Shown here: positions 1 through 6,415 of the stretch, piece by piece
Layout: the number at the start of each line of letters is the position of its first letter
Position numbering within the stretch: the first letter of the stretch is position 1
Assembly: GCA_021199405.1 (NCBI GenBank)
Contig: JAJQID010000001.1
Coordinates: forward strand, 1-22,809
Direction of reading: 5' to 3'
DNA: 22,809 bases
DNA from: Lachnospiraceae bacterium
Lineage (GTDB): Bacteria > Bacillota > Clostridia > Lachnospirales > Lachnospiraceae
Program-made: the position numbers and the translations under genes
The notes under the pieces: generated by a model
The model's database searches: none
Seen by the model: the letters and a program-made list of their open reading frames with translations, nothing else
What the model was told of the DNA's origin: nothing

Positions 1-59
1 TGGATCACATAAATTTCCTTCAACCTGGGAATATTCCTGATAAAATCACGTCTGTTCAT
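1..59 (-). CDS. possible 5' end of an unidentified gene (cut by window edge)
   Basis: An ATG at 57-59 on the minus strand opens a frame that stays open to the window edge and gives MNRRDFIRNIPRLKEIYVI. A GAAAGG sequence lies about six bases upstream of the ATG, a plausible ribosome binding site. The start is 33 bases past the MATE stop codon in the same direction, so it could be the next gene of that transcript. Nineteen residues are too few to recognise a family. A chance open frame this short is quite possible, so this is a weak call. Confidence 0.35.
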   Translation of the reverse strand, partial: MNRRDFIRNIPRLKEIYVI

Positions 60-92
60 TGATTGCCTTTCTATATCCAGCCAATAATTTTA

Positions 93-1451
93 TTACCTCA
101 GCTTCACGGTTTCCTTTTTCCACAGATTCATCCGGTAGCATACGTAAATAATGGCCGACGAAATAAAATTGGAGAGAACCACAGCCCACCATACGCTCTC
201 GAAGCCCATGCCCAGCACTCCCTGGCAAAAATACAGCACAGCAAATCTCCACACCCACAGCCGGCTGGCGTCCACTGCCATGGTAATCATGGTATGACCC
301 GCCCCCTGAAACAGAGAGATCGTGGAATTATATACGCCGTTGCTGAAACAGCAGATGGCCATCAGACTCAGGAAGGAGGAAGCATAGTCGATTACCAGCT
401 CATCCGAGCTGAAAATGCTGACCGCCGCCCTGGATACCGGCTCTCTGGACAGAATAAAGCCGCACACCAGCAGAAACACCACGGACATATTGCGGGCAAG
501 TCTGTAGCCCTGATCCGCCCGATCCAGCTGCTTTGCCCCCACGTTCTGACCTGTGATTGTGGCCACTGCAGAACCGATGCCGTTGCTGGGCAGGGTAATC
601 AGACCGTTGATTTTATTGCCGATGCCGTAGGCCGCCACCGCCGTTGCGCCAAACTGATTGACATTTCTGGTCACCAGCAGAAAGCCAAACTGCATGGTGC
701 TGCCGCCGATGGCTGTGGGCAGCCCCACCTTCGCAATGTTGTAAAGCTTCTGTTTCTGAAAATGAAAGCCCCTGTAGGACAGCCTGACCGGCTCCTTTTT
801 GCTTCGAATTGCCACGAAAGCGAAAATGGCGCATGGAATCTTGGATACCACGGTGGCCAGCGCCGCGCCAGCGGTGCCCATTTGCAGCACGATAATCAGT
901 AAGGGATCCAGAAGCATATTGATGACAACGCCGGTCACATTCAGAGCCATGGGGCGAACAGTATCTCCCTGAGACTGCCTCACCGCCGTGTACATATTGA
1001 TTGTATACAAAAACGGCATATCCAGAACCACGATCTCCAGATAGGTTTTGCCGTTGTAAAAAACTTCCTCCTCCGCTCCCAGCCAGCCGCAGATGCCTCC
1101 CGCGCAGACCCGGACCACAGCCGCGCAGCCAATGGAAAAGACCATGGCGCACAGGAAAATATGGCTCAGCATATCCCTGGCGTCATCATCCTGTTTTGCA
1201 CCCAGATACTGACTGATCAGTACCGATCCGGCGGTGGTAATGCCTGTGCCAAAATTTAAAATCAGATTCTGCACCGGCGAAACCAGGGTAATGCCTGCCA
1301 TCTCATTGGTGCCCAGCCTTCCCAGCCAGTAAGTATCCGTCAGATTATACATGGACTGAATAAAGCTGTTGATGACGATAGGAACCGCCAGCCCCAGAAT
1401 CACCGTCCAGAGATTTCCACTGAGTATCTGCTCTCGATCTACTTTTTTCAT
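93..1451 (-). CDS. MATE family efflux transporter
   Basis: A 452-residue polytopic membrane protein of normal length for the multidrug and toxic compound extrusion family, which exports cationic or other small molecules using a Na+ or H+ gradient. The N-terminus (VDREQILSGNLWTVILGLAVP, then a hydrophobic segment with YNLTDTYWLGRLG) is typical of Clostridia MATE proteins. About twelve hydrophobic segments in two similar halves are visible, and the second half repeats the GIGNKINGL-type pattern. The substrate cannot be deduced. The ATG at 1451 is the likely start although its ribosome site is weak: an AGGAAGG lies about 15 bases upstream, too far to be ideal. It lies 65 bp downstream of the acetyltransferase in the same direction and may share its promoter. 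Family assignment is firm; transport role is from the family. Confidence 0.9.
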   Translation of the reverse strand: MKKVDREQILSGNLWTVILGLAVPIVINSFIQSMYNLTDTYWLGRLGTNEMAGITLVSPVQNLILNFGTGITTAGSVLISQYLGAKQDDDARDMLSHIFLCAMVFSIGCAAVVRVCAGGICGWLGAEEEVFYNGKTYLEIVVLDMPFLYTINMYTAVRQSQGDTVRPMALNVTGVVINMLLDPLLIIVLQMGTAGAALATVVSKIPCAIFAFVAIRSKKEPVRLSYRGFHFQKQKLYNIAKVGLPTAIGGSTMQFGFLLVTRNVNQFGATAVAAYGIGNKINGLITLPSNGIGSAVATITGQNVGAKQLDRADQGYRLARNMSVVFLLVCGFILSREPVSRAAVSIFSSDELVIDYASSFLSLMAICCFSNGVYNSTISLFQGAGHTMITMAVDASRLWVWRFAVLYFCQGVLGMGFESVWWAVVLSNFISSAIIYVCYRMNLWKKETVKLR

Positions 1452-1516
1452 ATCGTTAATTGATGCCTTCCTTGGATGTAATCTATGATGTTATAAAGCA
1501 TTAATGTTCACAGTAA

Positions 1517-2329
1517 CTATGAAGCAATCTGTATTTCCAGCTCCACAGGACTTTGGTCTCTTAACCCTTCCGCCAGTCTGACGGAACGAAGATTCTCCCG
1601 CTGTATCCTGACATATACCCTGTCCGCCAGCTCCTGCTCCATCACAAATTCCAGAATCAGCAGACAGGCCTCCCGCGCCAGTCCTCTGCCCCAATATCCC
1701 GGCAGAAGCGCATACCCCAGATACAGACCCTCACAGCCATCATGGTTCTCCCAGGTAAGCCCGGCCCAGCCGACAGTTCTTCCGCACTCCTTTTCTACCA
1801 CGGACCAGATCCCGTAGCCATAAAAGGGGTATTGATATTTCCTGTACAGTCTCAGGTACTCCGCGTAGGCCTCCTCTTCCTCCGCCTGCGCCGCACCTTT
1901 CAGTACGCTTTCCGGTAACAGAGGCTCCAGAAAGCGCCCGCTTCTGTCATCCTGATAGATTTCCCGGATGGCGGCTGCATCCTGCTCCATGCTCTCCCTG
2001 ACCAGAATCCGATCATTCTCCCCGATGGTGCCCGGCTCTCCCCGATGGTGCTGCCACATCAGAAGCTTTTCCCTCTCCGTCAGCAGCTGGGCATGGATAC
2101 ATACATTATCAAAGCCCTCAAAGCCATGTTCGGTCAGTGCGGTGATCCGGTCAGCCATCTCCCTTTCCGTTCCCACAAAGCTCTGCAGCTCTTCAAGCAC
2201 CACCAGTACGCAGAAGCCTCTCTCCTTCCAGAATCTCAGCTCATCAGGGGAAGAACCCACAATGATACAAGGCTCCATCGGAGGATTCCCGACTGTGCAG
2301 TTTTGCGCGGATATCAGGTCTATCTTCAT
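1517..2329 (-). CDS. GNAT-family N-acetyltransferase with extra N-terminal region
   Basis: A 270-residue protein. The C-terminal part, about residues 105-260, looks like a GNAT domain: a beta-alpha start (ILVRESMEQDAAAIREIYQD), a central strand region (GRTVGWAGL) and an acetyl-CoA pyrophosphate loop (LGYALLPGYWGRGLAREA). It resembles the RimJ/RimL-like branch that acetylates proteins or small molecules, but the substrate is unknown. The first hundred residues are not part of a GNAT fold. They contain SSPDELRFWKERGFCVLVV, a pattern reminiscent of the later half of HAD-like phosphatases, but this likeness is only an impression. A TTGATT/TATTAT promoter lies just upstream, back to back with the ppiB promoter. 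The MATE gene follows after 65 bp. Confidence 0.8.
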   Translation of the reverse strand: MKIDLISAQNCTVGNPPMEPCIIVGSSPDELRFWKERGFCVLVVLEELQSFVGTEREMADRITALTEHGFEGFDNVCIHAQLLTEREKLLMWQHHRGEPGTIGENDRILVRESMEQDAAAIREIYQDDRSGRFLEPLLPESVLKGAAQAEEEEAYAEYLRLYRKYQYPFYGYGIWSVVEKECGRTVGWAGLTWENHDGCEGLYLGYALLPGYWGRGLAREACLLILEFVMEQELADRVYVRIQRENLRSVRLAEGLRDQSPVELEIQIAS

Positions 2330-2334
2330 GGCTC

Positions 2335-2363
2335 TTTACTTTATCGCACTTTTGAAATATAAT
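2335..2363 (+). promoter_or_regulatory. predicted promoter for ppiB
   Basis: TTTACT (2335-2340), a 17-base spacer and a perfect TATAAT (2358-2363) form a sigma-A type promoter. It would start transcription near 2370, about 30 bases before the cyclophilin start. The downstream ribosome site AGGAG at 2389-2393 is eight bases before the ATG. Confidence 0.65.
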
Positions 2364-2388
2364 ACCTTCAGATTAAATAAAAAATCAA
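2359..2388 (-). promoter_or_regulatory. predicted promoter for the acetyltransferase gene
   Basis: Read on the minus strand there is a TTGATT -35 box (2383-2388), an 18-base spacer and a TATTAT -10 box (2359-2364), about 30 bases before the acetyltransferase ATG. The -10 box overlaps that of the opposing ppiB promoter by five bases, so the two promoters should compete for polymerase. Confidence 0.5.
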
Positions 2389-2401
2389 AGGAGAACCATT
2401 T

Positions 2402-2938
2402 ATGGCACAAAATCCAATCGTTACTATCACTATAGCAAACGGCGACGTGATGAAAGCGGAGCTCTATCCGGAGATTGCTCCGATCACCGTCAATAATTTC
2501 ATCTCCCTGATCCGGAAGGGGTTCTATGACGGCCTGATCTTTCACCGGGTCATCAAGGGCTTCATGATCCAGGGCGGCGACCCCGAGGGCAGCGGCATGG
2601 GCGGTCCGGGCTATTGTATCCGGGGAGAATTCGCCCAGAACGGCTATCCGAACAGCTTAAAGCACACCAAAGGGGTTCTTTCCATGGCCCGTTCCATGGC
2701 TCCCGACTCTGCGGGCAGTCAGTTCTTCATCATGCACGCTCCGGCTCCCCACCTGGACGGCGCCTACGCCGCCTTCGGCCAGGTTATCGAGGGGCTGGAT
2801 GTCATTGACAAAATCGCCTCCGTGCGCACCAGCCGCAACGACAGACCCGTACAGGAACAGCGCATGGCCTCCGTCACTGTGGAAACCTTCGGTGTGGAGT
2901 ATCCGGAACCGGACAAAATATCCACAGGCAGGAGATAG
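2402..2938 (+). CDS. ppiB: peptidyl-prolyl cis-trans isomerase, cyclophilin type
   Basis: A 178-residue cytoplasmic cyclophilin that speeds cis-trans isomerisation of proline peptide bonds during protein folding. The family signature is clear: FHRVIKGFMIQGGDP carries the catalytic Arg, followed by SAGSQFFIMH and HLDGAYAAFGQVIEG. There is no signal peptide or membrane segment, so it acts in the cytoplasm. The ATG at 2402 has a well-spaced AGGAG upstream and its own TATAAT promoter. The C-terminal ten or so residues (EYPEPDKISTGRR) run past the usual cyclophilin end and look unstructured. It is one of only two plus-strand genes here. Its transcript should end at one of the hairpins between 3122 and 3253. 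Confidence 0.93.
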   Translation: MAQNPIVTITIANGDVMKAELYPEIAPITVNNFISLIRKGFYDGLIFHRVIKGFMIQGGDPEGSGMGGPGYCIRGEFAQNGYPNSLKHTKGVLSMARSMAPDSAGSQFFIMHAPAPHLDGAYAAFGQVIEGLDVIDKIASVRTSRNDRPVQEQRMASVTVETFGVEYPEPDKISTGRR

Positions 2939-3121
2939 GGTTGTGTCATTAGTATTATAGGTTTCGCTGAAAAGGCTGTCAAGAAAAATGTCTCCTGTCC
3001 GGCGTTTACATTTTGTTCACAATTTATTTTCCGAATGTTAAATTTGGCAACAAGAATTATCCAAATTTTTTATGTAGTATATAAATCAAGACAGGACAAC
3101 AAAATTCTTTTTCATAAACAG

Positions 3122-3148
3122 AACCCAGTAGAAGCAGTCTGCTGGGTT
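3122..3148 (+). terminator. first hairpin downstream of ppiB, likely terminator
   Basis: AACCCAGTAG pairs with CTGCTGGGTT, giving ten base pairs with one G-U and a seven-base loop, followed by TTCCTCCTTTT. This is the first terminator-like structure after ppiB, 183 bp beyond its stop. The gap from 2939 to 3121 is AT-rich and I see no gene or convincing promoter in it. Confidence 0.55.
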
Positions 3149-3164
3149 TCCTCCTTTTCAGAAA

Positions 3165-3187
3165 GACAGCGGCAATCGGTCGCTGTC
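3165..3187 (+). terminator. second hairpin, possible terminator
   Basis: GACAGCG (3165-3171) and CGCTGTC (3181-3187) form a seven-pair GC-rich stem with a nine-base loop, followed by TCTTTCTTTTCC on the plus strand. It sits between the other two hairpins of the ppiB-fba convergent region and may be a back-up stop for plus-strand transcription. Confidence 0.5.
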
Positions 3188-3213
3188 TCTTTCTTTTCCT
3201 TCCGGCAGACACA

Positions 3214-3253
3214 AAAATCCCCGGCGCCGCACCATGCGGTCTCCGGGGATTTT
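3214..3253. terminator. strong bidirectional terminator between ppiB and the aldolase
   Basis: AAAATCCCCGG (3214-3224) and CCGGGGATTTT (3243-3253) form an eleven-pair perfect stem, with a further CCGC/GCGG pairing inside. T-rich tails are present in both directions. It can stop ppiB transcription from the left and the long ftsH-to-aldolase transcript from the right. The remaining bases to 3332 show no gene. Confidence 0.85.
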
Positions 3254-3332
3254 CTCTTTTGTAAAATCAGGTATCCACGCACACCTTCAGGGCATACCCT
3301 CTATCAGGCTCGTTGTCCGCCAAAATAAAGTC

Positions 3333-4196
3333 TCAGGCCTTGTCCACAGAGCCAAACAGTTCCATCTTCTCCTTGACTGTAGCCTTGATAGCCTCAAAGC
3401 CGGGTGCTAAAAGCTTGCGGGGATCATAGCCCTTGCCCTGCAGGTCCTTGCCCTCCTCCACATACTTGCGGGTTGCCGCTGCGAAGGAAAGCTGACACTC
3501 CGTGTTCACATTGATCTTGGCAACGCCCAGAGTGATGGCCTTTTTGATCATATCCGCCGGAATACCGGTACCGCCGTGAAGCACCAGGGGCATCTCGCCG
3601 GTCAGTGCCTGAATGGCATCCAGGGTCTCAAAGCTTAAGCCCTTCCAGTTGGCCGGGTACTTGCCGTGGATATTGCCGATGCCTGCCGCCAGGAAATCAA
3701 TGCCCAGATCAGCGATGGCCTTGCACTCCTTCGGATCCGCGCACTCACCCATGCCGATGACACCGTCCTCCTCGCCGCCGATGGCTCCAACCTCAGCCTC
3801 AATGGAAACTCCCCTGGCGTGAGCGGCAGCTACCAGCTCTGTGGTCTTAGCCACGTTCTCCTCGATGGGATAGTGAGAGCCGTCAAACATAATGGAGGAG
3901 AAGCCCGCCTCCAGACATTTGTAGCAGCCGTCATAGGTGCCGTGATCCAGATGCAGCGCTACCGGGACGGTAATCTTTAAATCCTTGAGCATGCCGTTGA
4001 CCATACCTACCACCACGTCATAGCCGCCCATATACTTGCCGGCGCCCTCAGATACACCAAGAATAACCGGGGAATTTAACTCCTGAGCGGTCAGAAGAAT
4101 CGCTTTGGTCCACTCCAGATTATTGATATTAAACTGGCCCACCGCATAATGTCCGGCCTTAGCCTTCTGAAGCATCTCCGTTGCTGAAACTAACAT
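3333..4196 (-). CDS. fba: class II fructose-bisphosphate aldolase
   Basis: A 287-residue zinc-dependent aldolase that splits fructose 1,6-bisphosphate to dihydroxyacetone phosphate and glyceraldehyde 3-phosphate in glycolysis. The class II signature is present: HLDHG (residues 82-86) gives the catalytic Asp84 and zinc ligand His85. GNIHGKY supplies His177 and LHGGTG supplies His207, and KINVNTE holds phosphate-binding residues. The tagatose-bisphosphate aldolase branch is close, but the glycolytic role fits best. I chose ATG at 4196 over an in-frame GTG at 4202, because AGGAGG lies nine bases before the ATG and only three before the GTG. The gene is last in the minus block and follows the Crh-like gene by 30 bp, with a cre-like palindrome between them. 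Confidence 0.93.
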   Translation of the reverse strand: MLVSATEMLQKAKAGHYAVGQFNINNLEWTKAILLTAQELNSPVILGVSEGAGKYMGGYDVVVGMVNGMLKDLKITVPVALHLDHGTYDGCYKCLEAGFSSIMFDGSHYPIEENVAKTTELVAAAHARGVSIEAEVGAIGGEEDGVIGMGECADPKECKAIADLGIDFLAAGIGNIHGKYPANWKGLSFETLDAIQALTGEMPLVLHGGTGIPADMIKKAITLGVAKINVNTECQLSFAAATRKYVEEGKDLQGKGYDPRKLLAPGFEAIKATVKEKMELFGSVDKA

Positions 4197-4217
4197 ATTC
4201 ACATACCTCCTTTTTAT

Positions 4218-4231
4218 GGAAAGCGCTTATG
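4218..4231. promoter_or_regulatory. cre-like CcpA site upstream of the aldolase
   Basis: GGAAAGCGCTTATG contains the palindromic AAGCGCTT core of catabolite-responsive elements, though the outer bases fit less well. It overlaps the Crh-like stop codon and lies about 20 bases before the aldolase start, where bound CcpA could act as a roadblock. Part of it also belongs to a small hairpin (AGCGC-ttat-GCGCT), so the match may have another cause. Confidence 0.35.
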
Positions 4232-4487
4232 CGCTCTGTCCCGATAAATACTGCTCAATCTGAGCCACCGCTTCCTCCTCGTCCGCGCCGTCCGCCGTAA
4301 TCTCCAGCTCTGCGGCCTTCTCCGTGCACAAGGTCATCATGCCCATGATACTCTTCGCGTTAAAACGATGCTTATCGTTGCGAATATAAATCTGACTGCT
4401 GTACCGGTTTGCCACCTGCACCAGCATGGCCACCGGCTCCACATCCAGCCCGGAATCCAGCTGGATTTTTACATTTTTTTTAATCAT
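4227..4487 (-). CDS. crh: Crh-like HPr paralogue (regulatory, no catalytic histidine)
   Basis: An 86-residue HPr-fold protein. Aligned to HPr by eye, position 15, the histidine phosphorylated by enzyme I in sugar transport, is Asp, and position 17 is Glu instead of Arg. Ser46, the site phosphorylated by HPr kinase, is kept in NAKSIMGMM. That is the Crh pattern: such a protein cannot pass phosphate to sugar permeases but can serve as a CcpA corepressor when Ser46 is phosphorylated. The order whiA-crh matches Bacillus subtilis, and the kinase gene hprK lies in the same block. The ATG has GGAGG six bases upstream. A weak promoter (4509-4536) precedes it. Function is inferred from the residues and context. 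Confidence 0.85.
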   Translation of the reverse strand: MIKKNVKIQLDSGLDVEPVAMLVQVANRYSSQIYIRNDKHRFNAKSIMGMMTLCTEKAAELEITADGADEEEAVAQIEQYLSGQSA

Positions 4488-4508
4488 AATACTCCTCCAT
4501 TGACTAAT

Positions 4509-4536
4509 AGTATAACTAATCTATGGCAAACGGCAA
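4509..4536 (-). promoter_or_regulatory. possible promoter for the Crh-like gene and aldolase
   Basis: On the minus strand TTGCCG (4531-4536), a 16-base spacer and TATACT (4509-4514) lie in the 70-bp gap after whiA. Transcription would begin about 15 bases before the Crh-like start. It would let the two glycolysis-linked genes be expressed apart from whiA. The boxes are imperfect. Confidence 0.4.
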
Positions 4537-4557
4537 TCAAAGCTGTCGTTTATCATA

Positions 4558-5457
4558 TCAGATCCGTTCTTCCCTGAGCTGATCTGCATAGTCACTGATT
4601 CTGCGGAGCCTGTGATTGACTCCGGACTTTCCCACCGGCGGCGTCAGGTACTCTCCCAGTTCCTTTAAGGACGCGTCAGGATGCTCCAGCCGCGCTCTCG
4701 CCATCTCCTCAAGTCCCCCGGGCAGGCTGTCCAGCCCGCGAACGGACGCAATATACTCAATGTCCTGCACCTGCCTCTCCGCGGCCGCAACCGTCTTTCG
4801 AATATTGGAGGTCTCACAGTTGACCCTCCGGTTGACGTCGTTGCGGATTTCCTTATAGGCACGCAAATTCTCCAGCTCCAGCAGCGATGCGTGAGCTCCC
4901 ATATTGCCAAGAAGCTCCACAATGGCCGAGCTCTCCTTGATATAGACAATATAGCTGAGCTTTCTGACCAGTATCCTGGCCTCCAGCCCAAGGGCTGAGA
5001 GCTGGCCAGACAAAAAATCGGCCTGCTCCTCACAGTCACAGGTAAACTCCATATGATACCCGCCTTTGGGATCGCTGATGGAGCCGCATACCAGAAACGC
5101 ACCGCGGACAAACGCCCGTCTGCAGCATATTCTCTCAGACAAATCTTTCACTGCTTCCTGTTCAGTATGATCAATCAAATGTAAAAAATGAAACAGCTCT
5201 TCCTCTGTCAGGTTTTTTTCAGTCTCTATATTAATGGTTTTTTTTATCAATGTAAAGCCTTTTTTTACGACCAGCCCGTTTTCTGAGCGAAATCCCAGGG
5301 TATAACAGTTCTCCCGCACCCTGCCGATCTGGCCGCCGTACTCATACATCCCCATCAGCTCTGCCCGTCGGCAGTGCTTTGCTGAGGGTAAAATTGCCGC
5401 CAGCTCCTGCTTGACCCCTGCGGAAAAGGATTTTTTTTCTTCTCCTCCCTTAGCCAT
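4558..5457 (-). CDS. whiA: DNA-binding protein WhiA (sporulation/cell-division regulator family)
   Basis: A 299-residue WhiA protein, slightly shorter than the usual 305-320. Residues about 10-200 carry the degenerate LAGLIDADG homing-endonuclease-like domain, starting with SFSAGVKQELA. About 215-299 form the C-terminal helix-turn-helix, with LKELGEYLTPPVGKSGVNHRLRRI as the clearest match. In Bacillus and Streptomyces the family affects cell division and chromosome segregation. The ATG at 5457 overlaps the end of murB by eight bases, so translation is probably coupled; the ribosome site is a G-rich stretch within murB. The rapZ and yvcK genes that often lie just upstream of whiA are absent here. 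Confidence 0.93.
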   Translation of the reverse strand: MAKGGEEKKSFSAGVKQELAAILPSAKHCRRAELMGMYEYGGQIGRVRENCYTLGFRSENGLVVKKGFTLIKKTINIETEKNLTEEELFHFLHLIDHTEQEAVKDLSERICCRRAFVRGAFLVCGSISDPKGGYHMEFTCDCEEQADFLSGQLSALGLEARILVRKLSYIVYIKESSAIVELLGNMGAHASLLELENLRAYKEIRNDVNRRVNCETSNIRKTVAAAERQVQDIEYIASVRGLDSLPGGLEEMARARLEHPDASLKELGEYLTPPVGKSGVNHRLRRISDYADQLREERI

Positions 5458-6364
5458 CAGCCTGCCCCCAATATACGATCTCCGGCTCCAGCGTCACTCC
5501 AAAACTCTCCTCCACTCCTGCTATAATCTTCTGAATCAGAAGCCGGACCTGAGCGCAGCTGGCATTTCCCTTGTTGATGACAAAGCCGCAGTGCTTCTCA
5601 CTGACGCAGGCATCCCCCACCTGACAGCCGGAAAAGCCCGCATCCTGAATCAGCCTGCCCGCATAATATCCCGCAGGCCGCTTGAAGGTGCTGCCCGCGC
5701 TTGGATACTCTAAAGGCTGCTTTTCCCGGCGCTTTTTGGCATACTCCGCCATGCGGAACTTGATCTGTGCCCGATCGCCGGGCACAAGCTCCAGCTCCAC
5801 GGAAACCACAATCAGCTCCCGTTCCTTCATGGCGCTGGTACGGTAGGCAAAGCCCAGCTCTTCCCCGGAAAGTACAAGAAAGCTCCCCTCCCGGTCATAC
5901 GCCGTTACCCTGGCAACCACCTGGCTCAGCTCCCCGCCATAGGCTCCCGCGTTCATAATCACCCCTCCGCCGATGGAACCCGGGATACCCTGAGCAAACT
6001 CCAGACCGGAAAGTCCTTCGTCGCAGGCCTTCTTTGAAATTCTGCTCATCAGGGCTCCGGCCTGAGCCATGATCCTCGTACCGTCCACCCGGATTTGTGA
6101 AAAATCACTGCCCATGCACATCACGATGCCTGGCACCCCCTGATCGTCCACCAACAGATTGGAGCCATTTCCCATCAAATGCAGCTGCACCTGATTTTCC
6201 CGGCAAAACTCCAGAATTTTTGGAATATCCTCCTGTTCTGACACATAGACAAAGCACTCCGCCGCGCCGCCGATTTTAAAGGTGGTGTGTCTGGAGAGCG
6301 GCTCCTGCCACAAAATCTGTAAATGTGCCGAAAATTTCTCGCTGAAGGCTTTCTTCCAATCCAT
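5450..6364 (-). CDS. murB: UDP-N-acetylenolpyruvoylglucosamine reductase
   Basis: A 304-residue FAD enzyme that reduces UDP-GlcNAc-enolpyruvate to UDP-MurNAc with NADPH, the second committed step of peptidoglycan precursor synthesis, in the cytoplasm. FAD-binding motifs are seen at GNGSNLLV (65-72) and GIPGSIGGGVIMNAGAYGGE (126-145). The catalytic residues have good matches: Arg175 in AYRTS, Ser225 in SAGSTFKRP and a Glu near residue 295 in LEPEI. Length and motifs fit the short (type II) MurB of Gram-positives. GAGG lies seven bases before the ATG. It follows the glucokinase gene by 51 bp and overlaps whiA. Confidence 0.95.
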   Translation of the reverse strand: MDWKKAFSEKFSAHLQILWQEPLSRHTTFKIGGAAECFVYVSEQEDIPKILEFCRENQVQLHLMGNGSNLLVDDQGVPGIVMCMGSDFSQIRVDGTRIMAQAGALMSRISKKACDEGLSGLEFAQGIPGSIGGGVIMNAGAYGGELSQVVARVTAYDREGSFLVLSGEELGFAYRTSAMKERELIVVSVELELVPGDRAQIKFRMAEYAKKRREKQPLEYPSAGSTFKRPAGYYAGRLIQDAGFSGCQVGDACVSEKHCGFVINKGNASCAQVRLLIQKIIAGVEESFGVTLEPEIVYWGQADG

Positions 6365-6385
6365 CTTTCATCCTCATACTTAGCG

Positions 6386-6405
6386 ATGTCCGCGCCGGCG
6401 GACGT
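6386..6405. repeat. short GC-rich hairpin between glucokinase and murB
   Basis: GTCCGC-gccg-GCGGAC (6388-6403) extends by one G-U and one A-T pair to an eight-pair stem. No T-run follows on either strand, so it is unlikely to stop transcription. In the minus-strand transcript it would lie between the glucokinase stop and the murB ribosome site and could affect mRNA processing or stability. Confidence 0.45.
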
Positions 6406-6415
6406 GTCCGTTCTG

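Noticed and set aside
63..902. 279-residue plus-strand open frame antisense to the MATE gene
   Set aside because: Composition is His/Gln/Arg-rich with no domain pattern and no ribosome site; it mirrors the codon use of the MATE gene on the other strand.
3035..3328. 97-residue plus-strand open frame in the gene-free interval
   Set aside because: It runs through all three hairpins, lacks a ribosome site and its composition changes along the way.
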